From JAGWRA01 sp035534615 (GTDB lineage Bacteria; Acidobacteriota; Vicinamibacteria; Vicinamibacterales; CAVVIG01): DNA of 64,000 nucleotides. How positions within the stretch are numbered: position 1 is the first letter of the stretch; each line of letters begins with the position of its first letter. Shown here piece after piece: positions 33,485-41,883 of the stretch. Position numbers and translations under genes: made by a program. The notes under the pieces were generated by a model that saw only the letters and a list, made by a program, of their open reading frames with translations, ran no database searches and was not told the DNA's origin. The stretch is from NCBI GenBank assembly GCA_035534615.1, contig DATLRO010000061.1, positions 248,001 to 312,000 on the forward strand. Reading direction: 5' to 3'.

Positions 33485-33919
33485 GACCGGGCTGCCCGGC
33501 CGATCCCGATCCCAGTCTAGCGTGGACCGGCCAGTGAGAAGCGACCGGCCCGGCGGCCGGCACGCGCGCACTCTGTGCGGGTACTGGTCACAGCCGCGCG
33601 CGCGCCGTGTGCGGTAACCGCGCACCCGCCCGCCGGGCGGATGGGGCCGATTCGACTTAACCGCAGCAGAACAGGCACTTGTGCCGATCCCCTCGCCTGG
33701 CACCGTTCTCGCTATTCACCCGGACGTCAGGGAGAACACCCATGCGTATGCGAATCATCTTCGGCACGTTTCCGCGGTCCACCGAACGGCTTCCCCTGCC
33801 GCGTCCCCGGCCGACCGGTCCGGGCAAAGAGGCCGCCAAGGCTGTATGGGGCGGTGGTGGTCGATAGTAGTGACGGCAGGGGTGCCGGCGAGCACCCTGG
33901 AAGGATCGCGCACATAACC
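33485..33919. other. 435-base intergenic region with stacked palindromes and one possible small ORF
   Basis: Around 33600-33645 there is a near-palindrome (GTGCGG...CCGCGCAC) followed by a hairpin CCGCCC/GGGCGG. A GGCACTTGTGCC palindrome lies near 33675. A short ORF at 33742-33867 is described separately. Promoters for the divergent transpeptidase and the gene at 33920 should lie here but are not obvious. Confidence 0.35.
33742..33867 (+). CDS. Possible 41-residue Arg/Pro-rich ORF
   Basis: The ATG at 33742 follows AGGGAG by about 8 bases. The frame encodes a short basic, proline-rich peptide ('STERLPLPRPRPTGPGKEAAKAV'). No homology is recognised and the composition is what GC-rich random sequence gives, so it may not be real. 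Confidence 0.2.
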   Translation: MRMRIIFGTFPRSTERLPLPRPRPTGPGKEAAKAVWGGGGR

Positions 33920-34279
33920 ATGTCCGCCATGCAAAGCTTCACGAGTCGCGTTTCGACGTACCTGGACCAGCGCAGCCTGTGCCACTCGGTCGACGCGTTC
34001 ATTGCCGAACTGGAGCAGCTGGCACAACTGCATCCCGGCGCGGTCGACGTGAACAACGTCCGCGCGCGAGTGGAGGCGATGGTCGATCTCCTCGAAGGGC
34101 GGCTCGATTGGGCGCAGGTCGGGCTCAAGACGGCGCAGCGTCTGGCGTCGCGCGTGTACGAGATCCGGCGGGTGGAGGAGATGCTGCTGATGCGGCTGCG
34201 CGGCGAGGACGCGCCGGCCGCCCTGCTCTTGGCGACCGCCGGGGCGTCCGCGACGGCGTACGAGTATCCGAGCGCCTGA
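33920..34279 (+). CDS. Small helical protein of unknown function
   Basis: This 119-residue protein is predicted mainly alpha-helical ('SVDAFIAELEQLAQLHPG', 'NNVRARVEAMVDLLEGRLDWAQVGLKTAQRLASRVYEIRRVEEMLLMRL') with no signal peptide or membrane segment. No strong ribosome-binding site precedes the ATG. It converges on the VapBC pair with a 15-base gap. I recognise no domain. Confidence 0.45.
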   Translation: MSAMQSFTSRVSTYLDQRSLCHSVDAFIAELEQLAQLHPGAVDVNNVRARVEAMVDLLEGRLDWAQVGLKTAQRLASRVYEIRRVEEMLLMRLRGEDAPAALLLATAGASATAYEYPSA

Positions 34280-34294
34280 GCGTCCGAGCGAGAC

Positions 34295-34708
34295 TCAGCC
34301 TGGAATCAGCAGATCGGGCGGCCGGGCGATCTCGGGAAACGCCGCCAGCAGTCGTGCGTCGTACGTAGCCAGCGGCAACCGCTCGCGCACCGCCAGCTCG
34401 ACGAACAGCATGTCGTAGACGGCGAGCCCCGATCGCGCGGCCCGGACCATCGCGCCCCGCCACAGCCGCCTGACCGGCACCGACCGGACGCCGAGGCGCG
34501 CCGCCAGCGTCAGCCGCCGCTGCCCGGTGTCAGCGGCGAACACGCCGGCCCGCACGGCCATCCACACCACGTTGGCCAGTTCCGCTTCCCAGATCGCCGG
34601 CGCCGCCGCGTTGGCGACGCCGCGCCAGAACCGGCTCAGATCGTCCAGGTACGGCTCGGTGCCGAGCAGGTAATACGCCACGACACCGGTGTCGACGACC
34701 GCGTTCAC
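34295..34708 (-). CDS. VapC-like PIN-domain toxin
   Basis: This 137-residue PIN-domain protein has the expected acidic residues: Asp6 ('NAVVDTGV'), Glu41/Glu43 ('WEAELANVVW'), Asp99 ('VYDMLFVELA') and Asp117 ('TYDARLL'). VapC toxins are Mg-dependent ribonucleases, often acting on initiator tRNA or rRNA. The start is a GTG that overlaps the antitoxin stop as GTGA, giving translational coupling. The antitoxin gene directly upstream completes the toxin-antitoxin module. Confidence 0.88.
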   Translation of the reverse strand: MNAVVDTGVVAYYLLGTEPYLDDLSRFWRGVANAAAPAIWEAELANVVWMAVRAGVFAADTGQRRLTLAARLGVRSVPVRRLWRGAMVRAARSGLAVYDMLFVELAVRERLPLATYDARLLAAFPEIARPPDLLIPG

Positions 34709-34932
34709 GACTGGCCCGTCTGGATCCAGGCGTCGATTTCGCCCGGCTCCGGGCGGCGCGCCTGATCGCGCCAGCCGCGCTCGATCTGCTGGATCACCGA
34801 CTGACGCTCACCCACCGATTCCTCGAGCAGCTCGCGGACTTCCTGCTCCATCGATCGCCCGTTGCGCCTGGCCAGCGCCTTGAGCATCTTCACGAGGCGG
34901 GGAGGGACGTTGCGGATGGTGAGCGTCGGCAT
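34705..34932 (-). CDS. VapB/FitA-like ribbon-helix-helix antitoxin
   Basis: This 75-residue protein has an N-terminal Arc-type ribbon-helix-helix domain ('MPTLTIRNVPPRLVKMLKALARRNGRSMEQEVRELLEES') typical of FitA-like antitoxins. The C-terminal part would wrap the PIN toxin. The ATG at 34932 (preceded by AGGAA) is preferred to an in-frame ATG at 34953 because homology begins there. The complex normally represses its own promoter, which would lie just upstream at 34935-35000. Confidence 0.85.
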   Translation of the reverse strand: MPTLTIRNVPPRLVKMLKALARRNGRSMEQEVRELLEESVGERQSVIQQIERGWRDQARRPEPGEIDAWIQTGQS

Positions 34933-35060
34933 GCGGCTTCCTGCTGGCCGCATGCTAGCACGGAGCGTGCGGCACGTTCTCCGCCGCGTCGCCGCGGGCC
35001 GCCCGGCCCAGGCCGCGGACGGACCCAGAGTTCCCTCGTCTGCCCGGGCCCTCTCCGTGG

Positions 35061-35066
35061 CAGAAT
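35061..35066 (+). promoter_or_regulatory. Candidate -10 box CAGAAT, leaderless geometry
   Basis: CAGAAT is separated by 6 bases (AAGCTC) from the ATG at 35073. There is no Shine-Dalgarno. It is the same arrangement as at 11188 and 49047. Confidence 0.35.
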
Positions 35067-35072
35067 AAGCTC

Positions 35073-35801
35073 ATGCGTTGCCGCCCCCTTGCCTGTGCCC
35101 TGCTGTCCGTGGTGGTCGTCGCCACGACGACCGCCGCCCGGTCGAAGAGCCAGGGGCCGGCGCCGGCCGGCCGGCCGGATCGCGTGACCTCGGCGGCGAT
35201 CTGGCAGCCGGGGATGGACTTCCTGCGCGAGGCGCACGAGGCGTGCGACCGGCTGCACGCCCCCGACTACGGCGGCTGCTTCGTCGACCAGATGGCGCGG
35301 GCCGGGGCGCCTGCCGCGGCGGTGGCCTTTGCGCGGCGGCTCAACGAACGGCCCGACGGTCAGGGGATCGTCGGCGTCCTCCGCGATTTCCGCGACACGG
35401 GCCGCGTCGATCTGGCGTTCGTCTTCTACCCGCTCCGCGCGAATGAGAATGAGGGCTGCCTGCTGGTGAACGGCCTGCCCAGCCTCATCGACGTCGACAG
35501 CCGCGCCTGGCTGCCGGACGAGGCGCTCGAGAAGAACCGGACGTATGCGGCGCTCGCCCTTCAGTATCCGCAGATCAGCCTCTGGCCGGGCGACCGGTTC
35601 GGCAGCCGGTTTGCCCGGGCCATGGCCGGGCCGCAGGGCGGCCAGCGCTTCATCTTTCCTTACCTGCTTCGCGACGGCTGTCACGCGTGCGCCACCATCG
35701 GCACGGTGCAGATTGCGTTCGATTTCGATCGGACCGGCGGGTTTCTCGGCACGCACCTCCTCCGCGTCACCGCGGCACCACCGTTGCGTCGTCGCAGATA
35801 G
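35073..35801 (+). CDS. Secreted protein of unknown function with conserved-looking cysteines
   Basis: This 242-residue protein has a signal peptide ('LACALLSVVVVATTTAARS'). Cysteines occur in 'EACDRLHAPDYGGCFVDQM', 'NEGCLLV' and 'RDGCHACATIG', compatible with disulfides. CHAC is not a heme CxxCH motif. The C-terminus is beta-rich ('GTVQIAFDFDRTGGFLGTHLLRV'). No domain is recognised. It is followed 48 bases later by the amidohydrolase gene on the same strand. Confidence 0.55.
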   Translation: MRCRPLACALLSVVVVATTTAARSKSQGPAPAGRPDRVTSAAIWQPGMDFLREAHEACDRLHAPDYGGCFVDQMARAGAPAAAVAFARRLNERPDGQGIVGVLRDFRDTGRVDLAFVFYPLRANENEGCLLVNGLPSLIDVDSRAWLPDEALEKNRTYAALALQYPQISLWPGDRFGSRFARAMAGPQGGQRFIFPYLLRDGCHACATIGTVQIAFDFDRTGGFLGTHLLRVTAAPPLRRRR

Positions 35802-35849
35802 CACGCCCGTCCATCCGTCGAACCGGCCGTCACTTTCCAGGAGCCGCCC

Positions 35850-37325
35850 ATGCGATCCCGCTTCCTCGTCGCGCTGTGTCTCGCCCTCGCCGGCGTCTCC
35901 GGTCTGTCCGGCCTGTCGGCCGTCTCCCGCCTGTTCGACGCCCGCCTGTCGGCGCAGCCGTTGCCGGCGCTGTCGCCGGCCGTCCGCGCCTTCGTCAGCG
36001 TCGACGCGCCGGTGGTGGCGCTGACGCACGTCCGCGTGATCGACGGCACGGGCGCTCCGGCGAAGGCCGACCAGACGCTGATCATCCGGGACGGCCTGAT
36101 CGCCGCCGTTGGTGACGCCGCGACGACGGTCGTGCCGGCCGGCGCGCGGGTGCTCGATCTGACCGGCCGGACGGTGCTCCCCGGCTTCGTCATGCTGCAC
36201 GAGCACATGTTCTATCCCGCCGGCCAGGGGGCGTACAACGAGATGGTCTACAGCTTTCCGCGCCTCTACCTCGCCGGCGGCGCCACCACCATCCGGACGG
36301 CCGGCAGCATGGTGCCGTACGCCGACCTCAACCTGAAGAAGTGGATCGACGAGGGGCGGATTCCCGGACCGGAGATGGACGTGACCGGGCCGTATCTGGA
36401 AGGCCCGGGCCTGCCGATCGCGGCCGTGAAGGAGCTCAAGGACGCGAACGACGCGCGGCGGATGGTCGACTGGTGGGCAGACGAGGGGGCGACGTCGTTC
36501 AAGGCGTACATGCACATCACGCGCGCCGAGCTGGGAGCGGCGATTCAGGAGGCGCACAAGCGCGGCTTCAAGCTCACCGGCCACCTCTGCTCGGTCACGT
36601 TCAGCGAGGCGGCCGACCTCGGCATCGACGACCTCGAGCACGGCCTGGTCGTCTCGACCGATTTCGTGCCCGACAAGCAGCCGGACGTCTGTCCGCCCCA
36701 GTCGGAGGTGCAGGCGTCACTGGTGAAGCTGGACATCGCCGGCCCCGCGGCGCAGGCGCTCATTCACAAGCTGGTCGCCCATCACGTCGCGCTGACCTCC
36801 ACGCTGACGGTGTTCGAGACGTTCGTGCCCGGCCGGCCGCCCGCCTCCGAACGCGCGCTCGACGCGATGGTGTCCGAGGCGCGCGACATGTACCTGCGGC
36901 AGCGCGTCCGGATCGCCGTCGATACCGCCTCGCCGTGGACGATCCTGTTCAAGAAGGAGATGGAATTCGAGCACGCCTTCGCGGAGGCGGGCGGGCTGCT
37001 GGTGTCCGGCACCGATCCGACCGGCTACGGCGGCGTGGTCGCCGGCTTCTCGAACCAGCGCGAGGTCGAGCTGCTCGTCGAGGCCGGCTTCACGCCGCTC
37101 CAGGCGATCGAGATTGCCACGCTGAACGGCGCCCGCTATCTCGGGCGGGAGAACCGCATCGGCTCGATCGCCGACGGCAAGCAGGCGGACCTCATCGTCG
37201 TCCAGGGCGACCCCTCGACGAAGATCTCGGACATCGAACACGTGGAGACGGTCTTCAAGGACGGCATCGGCTACGACTCGCAGAAGCTGATTGCCGCCAC
37301 GCTCGGCACCGTCGGTCTGCGCTGA
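35850..37325 (+). CDS. Exported amidohydrolase-family metal-dependent hydrolase
   Basis: This 491-residue protein has a signal peptide and a composite amidohydrolase fold. 'TVLPGFVMLHEHMF' supplies the metal-binding His117-x-His119. A likely bridging lysine is in 'SFKAYMH' (about 219), further histidines are in 'LTGHLCS' and 'LEHGL', and the catalytic aspartate is in 'VSGTDPTGYGG' (about 386). The C-terminus 'GSIADGKQADLIVVQGDP' is typical of imidazolonepropionase-like or prolidase-like amidohydrolases. The substrate is probably an amide, peptide or cyclic imide; it is not determinable. AGGAG precedes the start. Confidence 0.88.
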   Translation: MRSRFLVALCLALAGVSGLSGLSAVSRLFDARLSAQPLPALSPAVRAFVSVDAPVVALTHVRVIDGTGAPAKADQTLIIRDGLIAAVGDAATTVVPAGARVLDLTGRTVLPGFVMLHEHMFYPAGQGAYNEMVYSFPRLYLAGGATTIRTAGSMVPYADLNLKKWIDEGRIPGPEMDVTGPYLEGPGLPIAAVKELKDANDARRMVDWWADEGATSFKAYMHITRAELGAAIQEAHKRGFKLTGHLCSVTFSEAADLGIDDLEHGLVVSTDFVPDKQPDVCPPQSEVQASLVKLDIAGPAAQALIHKLVAHHVALTSTLTVFETFVPGRPPASERALDAMVSEARDMYLRQRVRIAVDTASPWTILFKKEMEFEHAFAEAGGLLVSGTDPTGYGGVVAGFSNQREVELLVEAGFTPLQAIEIATLNGARYLGRENRIGSIADGKQADLIVVQGDPSTKISDIEHVETVFKDGIGYDSQKLIAATLGTVGLR

Positions 37326-37391
37326 ATGGGGACGGGTTATGTCATCGTCTCGCTGTTGCCCTGCACGTGCTCGCGACCGGAGCCGGTCACG

Positions 37392-37856
37392 CTAGCTTGC
37401 TGCCATCTCCTGCCACTTCGCGAGGTTCAATCCCTTCAGCAGCAGCCACAGGCACAGCACGACTTCCGCGAGGCCGGAGACCATCAGGAGCGCGAGCGCA
37501 CCGGAGGCAAGGCCGGGCGCCAGGAAGTCCACGAAACTGTTGGTCAGGTAACACACGCCTTCGATCGCCAGCAGCACGCCGATGACGCGCGGCAGGAAGG
37601 TCGATCGGAAGATCAGATAGCCGATAGTGAGGCAGTAGCCGCCGAAGAACGTCAAGGCCGCGCGCCGGTTCACCACCTTGAACGGCTCATAGAAGATGAC
37701 CGCCAGCGGCATGTTGCACAGACACGGCACGAGCTCGGCCGCGAAGCCCCAGCGGAAGAGCCGCTCGTGGGTCAGGATGTTCTGCGCGGTGGCCGCGGCG
37801 TCGCCGGCCACGATCAGTCGCTGCCGCACGAAGATCTCGGCGAAGACCCCGCCCAC
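37392..37856 (-). CDS. DUF4386-family membrane protein, N-terminus apparently frameshifted
   Basis: The called frame encodes 154 residues of a DUF4386 protein ('GGVFAEIFVRQRLIVAGDAAATAQNILTHERLFRWGFAAELV') from a GTG at 37856. Family proteins start about 30 residues earlier with a helix that is still encoded here in the same frame ('TYARIAGLLYLVVIVGG'), but this frame runs back to a TGA at 37962-37964 without any ATG, GTG or TTG. An ATG at 37965 begins a different frame that would fit if one base were shifted. The gene is therefore probably damaged, or the sequence has an indel. Function of DUF4386 is unknown. Confidence 0.7.
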   Translation of the reverse strand: MGGVFAEIFVRQRLIVAGDAAATAQNILTHERLFRWGFAAELVPCLCNMPLAVIFYEPFKVVNRRAALTFFGGYCLTIGYLIFRSTFLPRVIGVLLAIEGVCYLTNSFVDFLAPGLASGALALLMVSGLAEVVLCLWLLLKGLNLAKWQEMAAS

Positions 37857-37993
37857 GATGACGACGAGGTACAGCAGGCCCGCGATCCGGGCGTACGTGA
37901 TCGGCGAGAATCCCCGACGAGGCCGTGTCGCGCGAAGATTTCCGAGGCTGCCTGGCGGGGGTCATATGGCGAGCCACCGCTTCCGCGACATCC

Positions 37994-39829
37994 TCACGCG
38001 TTGAACTGCGGCGGCCGCTCGTCGACGACGTGCATGGCGCGTTCGAGGGCGAGACCGACGCGTACGATCGTCCCTTCGTCGAACAGCCGGCCGATGAGCG
38101 TCACGCCGTGCGGCACGCGGCGGGGCGGGTTGAACCGCGGCAGCGGGTGCGCCGGATCGGGCGCCCAGTCGCTGCGCGCCTCCGACACGCGTACGAACCC
38201 GGTGCGCAGCGTGAGCGACGGATGCCCGGTGTTGTTGCCGATCACGAGCATCTCGTCCCGCAGCGACGGCACCAGCAGCAGGTCCACCTGCGACATCAGG
38301 CGCGCCATCTCCTGCGCCACCTTGCGCCGCAGCCGGTCGGCCTGCACGAAATCGACGGCCGACAGGAAGCGCGCCTCGCGGAAGAGATTCGGCCAGGCGT
38401 CCGGCACCTGCATCCGCATCTCGTTCGTCCGTCCGCTGAGCGTCAGCTCCTCGAACGACGCGGCCGCCTCGGCGAACAACCCCAGGTTGAGCGAGTCGTA
38501 CGGCCAGTCGGGCAGGGTGACCGGCGTCGGCACCATGCCGAGCTTCCCGATTTCCGCGAGCGTCGCCCGGTCGACGTCCGTCGCCGGCGCTTCACGCATC
38601 CATGGCTCGAAGTAGCCGACCTTCAGCCCCTTCACCGGCACGCTCGCGTCGTAGTCGAGGTGGCTCGGCACGCTCGCCACGTCGCCCGCGTCCGGTCCGG
38701 AGATCGCGTGGAGCACCAGCATCCCGTCTTCGACCGACCGCGTCATCGGCCCGAGCTTGTCGAGCGTCCAGCAGAGCGTCATCGCGCCGGTGCGCGCGAC
38801 GCGGCCGTAGGTCGGCCGCAGCCCCTCGACGCCGCATCGCATGCTGGGGCTGATGATGCTGCCGCCGGTTTCGCTGCCGACGGAGAAGCCGACCAGCCCG
38901 GCGGCGGTCGCCGCGCCCGGACCCGCGCTCGATCCCGACGCCCCCTCCTCGAGCAGCCACGGATTCATCGTCTGGCCGCCGAACCAGATGTCGTTGAGCG
39001 CGAGCGCCCCCATGCTCAGCTTCGCAATCAGCACGGCGCCCGCATCGGTGAGACGCGTCACCACCGCCGCGTTGTCCGACGGCACCCGGTGGCGGAACGG
39101 CTCGGCGCCGTAGGTGGTCGGGATGCCGGCCGTGTCGAGCAGGTCCTTCCCGCCCCACGGGATGCCGTGCAGCGGACCGCGATAGTGGCCGGTGGCGATC
39201 TCCCTGTCCGCCTGCTTCGCCTGCTTCAGCGCCAGGTCGGCCGTCAGCGTGATGATGCAGCGGAGCTTCGGATCGTAGCGGTGGATCCGATCCAGGTAGA
39301 TCTGCGTCAGCCGCTCGGAGGTGAGCTTGCGCGTCTCGATCCAGCGGGAGAGCTTCGTGACCGGCGCGAAGGCGATGTCGACGTCGTTCGACGGGAGCGG
39401 CCCGGGATCGACGCGGCTCGGCCCGAACCGATCGCGCGACGGTCCGGCACTCTGGCCTGGCAGCACCGGATTCCAGACCGTCGCCGGCGCCAGCGTGTCT
39501 TCGAGCGCAATCCTGCGGGGGCCCGTGCGGCGCTCGAGCAGCGCCGCCATGGAGGTGCGCCAGCTCTCCGCCGCCATCGTTCGCTCGGCGCCGGTCATCT
39601 GCACCTGCGCCAGCTTCTCCGCTTCCGCGAACGTCGCGGGCGACACGTCGGGTCCGACGGCCGGCGACGTGTTGAACGCCGTCGGCGCGCCGGGCGTCGT
39701 CTGGCTGAAGGCCGGCTGCTCGGAGGGCTTTGGCTGTCCGCCCTCCTGGTTGCGGCTGCCGCTGCACGCCACCGCGAGGCCGGCCACGCCGAGCGGCGCG
39801 CGGATGAGAAACTGTCGGCGCGTGTTCAT
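37994..39829 (-). CDS. Exported amidase-signature enzyme
   Basis: This 611-residue protein has a twin-arginine-like, lipoprotein-like signal ('MNTRRQFLIRAPLGVAGLAVACSG'), a spacer of about 150 residues and an amidase-signature domain. The Ser-cisSer-Lys triad is recognisable: Lys in 'PWGGKDLLD' (about 225), cis-Ser in 'GASGSSAGPG' (about 295) and the nucleophile in 'GSETGGSI' (about 318). The family hydrolyses amides, including aryl-acylamides and Gln/Asn in transamidosomes. An exported form cannot be GatA, so it probably acts on external amides. AGGAGGAG precedes the ATG. Confidence 0.88.
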   Translation of the reverse strand: MNTRRQFLIRAPLGVAGLAVACSGSRNQEGGQPKPSEQPAFSQTTPGAPTAFNTSPAVGPDVSPATFAEAEKLAQVQMTGAERTMAAESWRTSMAALLERRTGPRRIALEDTLAPATVWNPVLPGQSAGPSRDRFGPSRVDPGPLPSNDVDIAFAPVTKLSRWIETRKLTSERLTQIYLDRIHRYDPKLRCIITLTADLALKQAKQADREIATGHYRGPLHGIPWGGKDLLDTAGIPTTYGAEPFRHRVPSDNAAVVTRLTDAGAVLIAKLSMGALALNDIWFGGQTMNPWLLEEGASGSSAGPGAATAAGLVGFSVGSETGGSIISPSMRCGVEGLRPTYGRVARTGAMTLCWTLDKLGPMTRSVEDGMLVLHAISGPDAGDVASVPSHLDYDASVPVKGLKVGYFEPWMREAPATDVDRATLAEIGKLGMVPTPVTLPDWPYDSLNLGLFAEAAASFEELTLSGRTNEMRMQVPDAWPNLFREARFLSAVDFVQADRLRRKVAQEMARLMSQVDLLLVPSLRDEMLVIGNNTGHPSLTLRTGFVRVSEARSDWAPDPAHPLPRFNPPRRVPHGVTLIGRLFDEGTIVRVGLALERAMHVVDERPPQFNA

Positions 39830-39868
39830 CGCGAGGCTCCTCCTGCAGACATGTGATGCGGTTGAACG

Positions 39869-40072
39869 TCAGCCGCGATCGCCACGCTGCGGCTCCGGAG
39901 ACGCCAGCGTGGCGGCGGTGATTTCGTAGACGTCGTTGTCGCGGCCGAAGCGGTACGTCGAGCCGACGCGGACGCCGCCGATCTTCTCGACCGCCCGTCA
40001 AGATTGTGGCGATGGTGCACCCGGAGTCGCACCGCCTCCGGCGTCGCAACCGAGGAACTCCCGTCGCCGCAT
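39869..40072 (-). pseudogene. Remnant of a Tat-signal protein with internal stop
   Basis: On the minus strand, the ATG at 40072 begins 'MRRREFLG', the usual start of Tat-exported proteins, but a TGA follows after 24 codons. The same frame then continues as coding-like sequence ('VEKIGGVRVGSTYRFGRDND' ... 'YEITAATLASPEPQRGD') to a stop at 39869. This looks like a truncated, internally deleted gene. The original function is not recoverable. Confidence 0.35.
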
Positions 40073-40137
40073 GACGCCCTCACGTGGTACGCGCATCGGC
40101 ACCGGCTGTGGCCACGGCATCATCAAACGTCCCGTAG

Positions 40138-40818
40138 TCATCGATTGTCCGCATTCGTCACCTCTTGATGCGGGACGCGCCTACGCAGAATGACGTGGGT
40201 CGCGCGTTCGCCGGGGACCGATCTGGCGCATTCATAGCCCAGGGCCGGCAGATCGATGTCGTGGAACAGGTGCTCGCCGGAACCGAGGAGGACGGGGCGA
40301 ACCGCCAGATGCAGCTCATCGATCAACCCGGCCTGCAGATACTGCCGGATCGTCGTCACGCCGCCCCCCAGCCGCACATCCCGGCCGCCAGCCGCCGCCC
40401 TTGCCTGCTCCAGCGCAGCGTGAATGCCGCCGGTGACGAAGTGGAACTCCGTGCCTCCCGCCATTTCGAGCGGCGCGCGCGCGTGATGCGTCAGCACGAA
40501 GACCGGCGTGTGATACGGCGGCTCCTCGCCCCACCAGCCCTTCCAGCTGTCATCCGGCCACGGTCCCCGGACCGGACCGAACATGTTCCGCCCGAGGATC
40601 CAGGCGCCGATGCCCGCGAAGGCCTGCTCCGCCATTCCGTTGTCCATCCCCGTCTCGCCACCCTCCAGGCCCTGCATCGTGCGCCAGACGCGGGTCGGGA
40701 AGAACCACTCCATCAGCTCGGGGCCCCTGACGCCGAGCGGATGCGCGAGATCCTGATCCGGCCCGGCACCGTAGCCGTCGATGGACACCGCGAAGGATTG
40801 CACACGGAGCTTCGCCAC
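40138..40818 (-). CDS. Dihydrofolate reductase / RibD C-terminal-like protein
   Basis: This 226-residue protein has the RibD C-terminal fold: 'LRVQSFAVSIDGYGAGPDQ' at the start, 'AWILGRNMFGP', 'VFVLTHHARAP', 'HFVTGGIHAAL', 'DVRLGGGVTTIRQYLQAGLIDELHLAVRPVLLGSGEHLF'. These are typical of the bacterial dihydrofolate reductase family proteins that are not folate enzymes proper. NADPH-dependent reduction is likely, but the substrate is unknown. It starts at a GTG. It is one of six successive minus-strand small genes in an accessory region. Confidence 0.85.
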   Translation of the reverse strand: MAKLRVQSFAVSIDGYGAGPDQDLAHPLGVRGPELMEWFFPTRVWRTMQGLEGGETGMDNGMAEQAFAGIGAWILGRNMFGPVRGPWPDDSWKGWWGEEPPYHTPVFVLTHHARAPLEMAGGTEFHFVTGGIHAALEQARAAAGGRDVRLGGGVTTIRQYLQAGLIDELHLAVRPVLLGSGEHLFHDIDLPALGYECARSVPGERATHVILRRRVPHQEVTNADNR

Positions 40819-40843
40819 GGGACCCGTGCTCTCTCCTCGCCCC

Positions 40844-41308
40844 TCACACTTCGATCGCGTCCCCGGCGCGAACGACCGCGCCCGACACGACCCGCGCCCT
40901 CAGCCCGGCGCGGTGCACCATGTTGGTCAGCACCGCCGGATCGACCAGCGCAGCCAGATGCGCGCACGGCTCGCACAGCCGGACGCCTTCCAGCACGGCC
41001 CCGCCGACCGTGAAGCGTCGTCCGACCAGATCGTTCAGCCTGACGTCGCGCGTCACGATGTTGCGACGGAATTCGGCCGGCGACCGTGCCACGCCGTCGG
41101 CGTCATTGAGTCTCTGGATCTCCTCGCGCTCGATGAGCGTGACCTCGACGTCCGGCTTGCCCTTCAGCCTCTCCGAGAACGTGCCGACGCCGAGGTCGTA
41201 TCGGTCGCCCACCAGTCCGCGGCCCGCCTCGAGCGCGGCCTCGGCCTCGGCGTGCAAGGCCGCGCCTGCGACGGATCCGGTGTAAATCGCCACGACGCTC
41301 GGGTTCAC
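40844..41308 (-). CDS. MOSC-domain protein
   Basis: This 154-residue protein contains a MOSC domain ('GLVGDRYDLGVGTFS', 'VEVTLIEREEIQRLN', 'EFRRNIVTRDVRLNDLVGRRFTVG', 'LEGVRLCEPCAHL'). The conserved cysteine (LCEPC) is the position used for sulfur or molybdenum-cofactor chemistry in the family. Specific function is unknown. The GTG at 41308 follows GGGAGA by 6 bases. It is 25 bases upstream of the reductase-like gene, so the two are likely co-transcribed. Confidence 0.85.
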   Translation of the reverse strand: MNPSVVAIYTGSVAGAALHAEAEAALEAGRGLVGDRYDLGVGTFSERLKGKPDVEVTLIEREEIQRLNDADGVARSPAEFRRNIVTRDVRLNDLVGRRFTVGGAVLEGVRLCEPCAHLAALVDPAVLTNMVHRAGLRARVVSGAVVRAGDAIEV

Positions 41309-41356
41309 GGTGTCATCTCCCTGCGGTCAGCAGGCGGCGTTCGAGCCGCCCGTTCG

Positions 41357-41593
41357 TCAGCTCGCCGCCGCATCCCGCCGGTCGGTCCGCGCTGCCGCGG
41401 CCTCCGAGGCTGGCGGCATCAGCCACCAGAGACATGCGTAGAGCACGACGCCAGGGAAGCCGGCCGTCCCCAGGGTCAGGATGACGTAGGCGATACGCAG
41501 GCGGGTCGCATCCCAGCCGAAGTACGCCGCGATTCCTCCAAGGACTCCCGCCACCACGCCGCCGGTTGCCCGGCTCATCGCGCGCGATCCCAT
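41357..41593 (-). CDS. PspC-domain small membrane protein
   Basis: This 78-residue protein has the PspC layout: 'GGVVAGVLGGIAAYFGWDATRLRIAYVILTLGTAGFPGVVLYACLWWLMP', with a membrane-associated hairpin and one clear transmembrane helix. GGAGG precedes the ATG at 41593. PspC proteins act in phage-shock or envelope-stress signalling, but stand-alone copies like this are unassigned. It lies between the MOSC gene and an attC-like sequence. Confidence 0.8.
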   Translation of the reverse strand: MGSRAMSRATGGVVAGVLGGIAAYFGWDATRLRIAYVILTLGTAGFPGVVLYACLWWLMPPASEAAAARTDRRDAAAS

Positions 41594-41674
41594 CGTGCCC
41601 TCCAGGGTGCCGGCCTCTCCGCCCGATACCGTCGGCGACGCGGGCAGCCGCACGGCGCACGCCGCCACATCGGT

Positions 41675-41751
41675 GCCTCACGACGTCAGGTCTGAACCGC
41701 GGCCGGCACATCATTGCATCGCCCGATGCCGGCTGCAAGCGCCTGTTGGGC
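41675..41751 (-). other. Degenerate attC-like site downstream of a VOC gene
   Basis: Read on the minus strand, the 77-base segment begins GCCCAAC (a perfect R'' RYYYAAC box) and ends GTGAGGC (one change from the R' box GTTRRRY). Between them are complementary inner segments (GCAGCCGGC and GCCGGCCGC) flanking a variable loop. The lost GTT triplet would abolish recombination. Length and orientation relative to the VOC gene fit a gene-cassette attC. The match is by eye and could be chance in GC-rich sequence. Confidence 0.35.
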
Positions 41752-41883
41752 CGCGCACAGCTGACGACGCAACCGAAGCCTTGAAGAGCCAGCGGCACGC
41801 CAGGACCGTAGCGGCGCCGGCGACCGCCAGGCAGGAACTTCCCAGCAGCTCCTTCGCCCCGGCGCCCGGGCGGAGGCCGGGGG

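Noticed and set aside
34295..34932. VapBC module as part of a mobile island
   Set aside because: The pair is intact and ordinary, and no integrase, repeat or att site borders it.
35770..35801. Cytochrome c heme motif in the secreted protein at 35073
   Set aside because: The only candidate, CHAC in 'DGCHACATIG', is followed by Ala rather than His, so no CxxCH is present.
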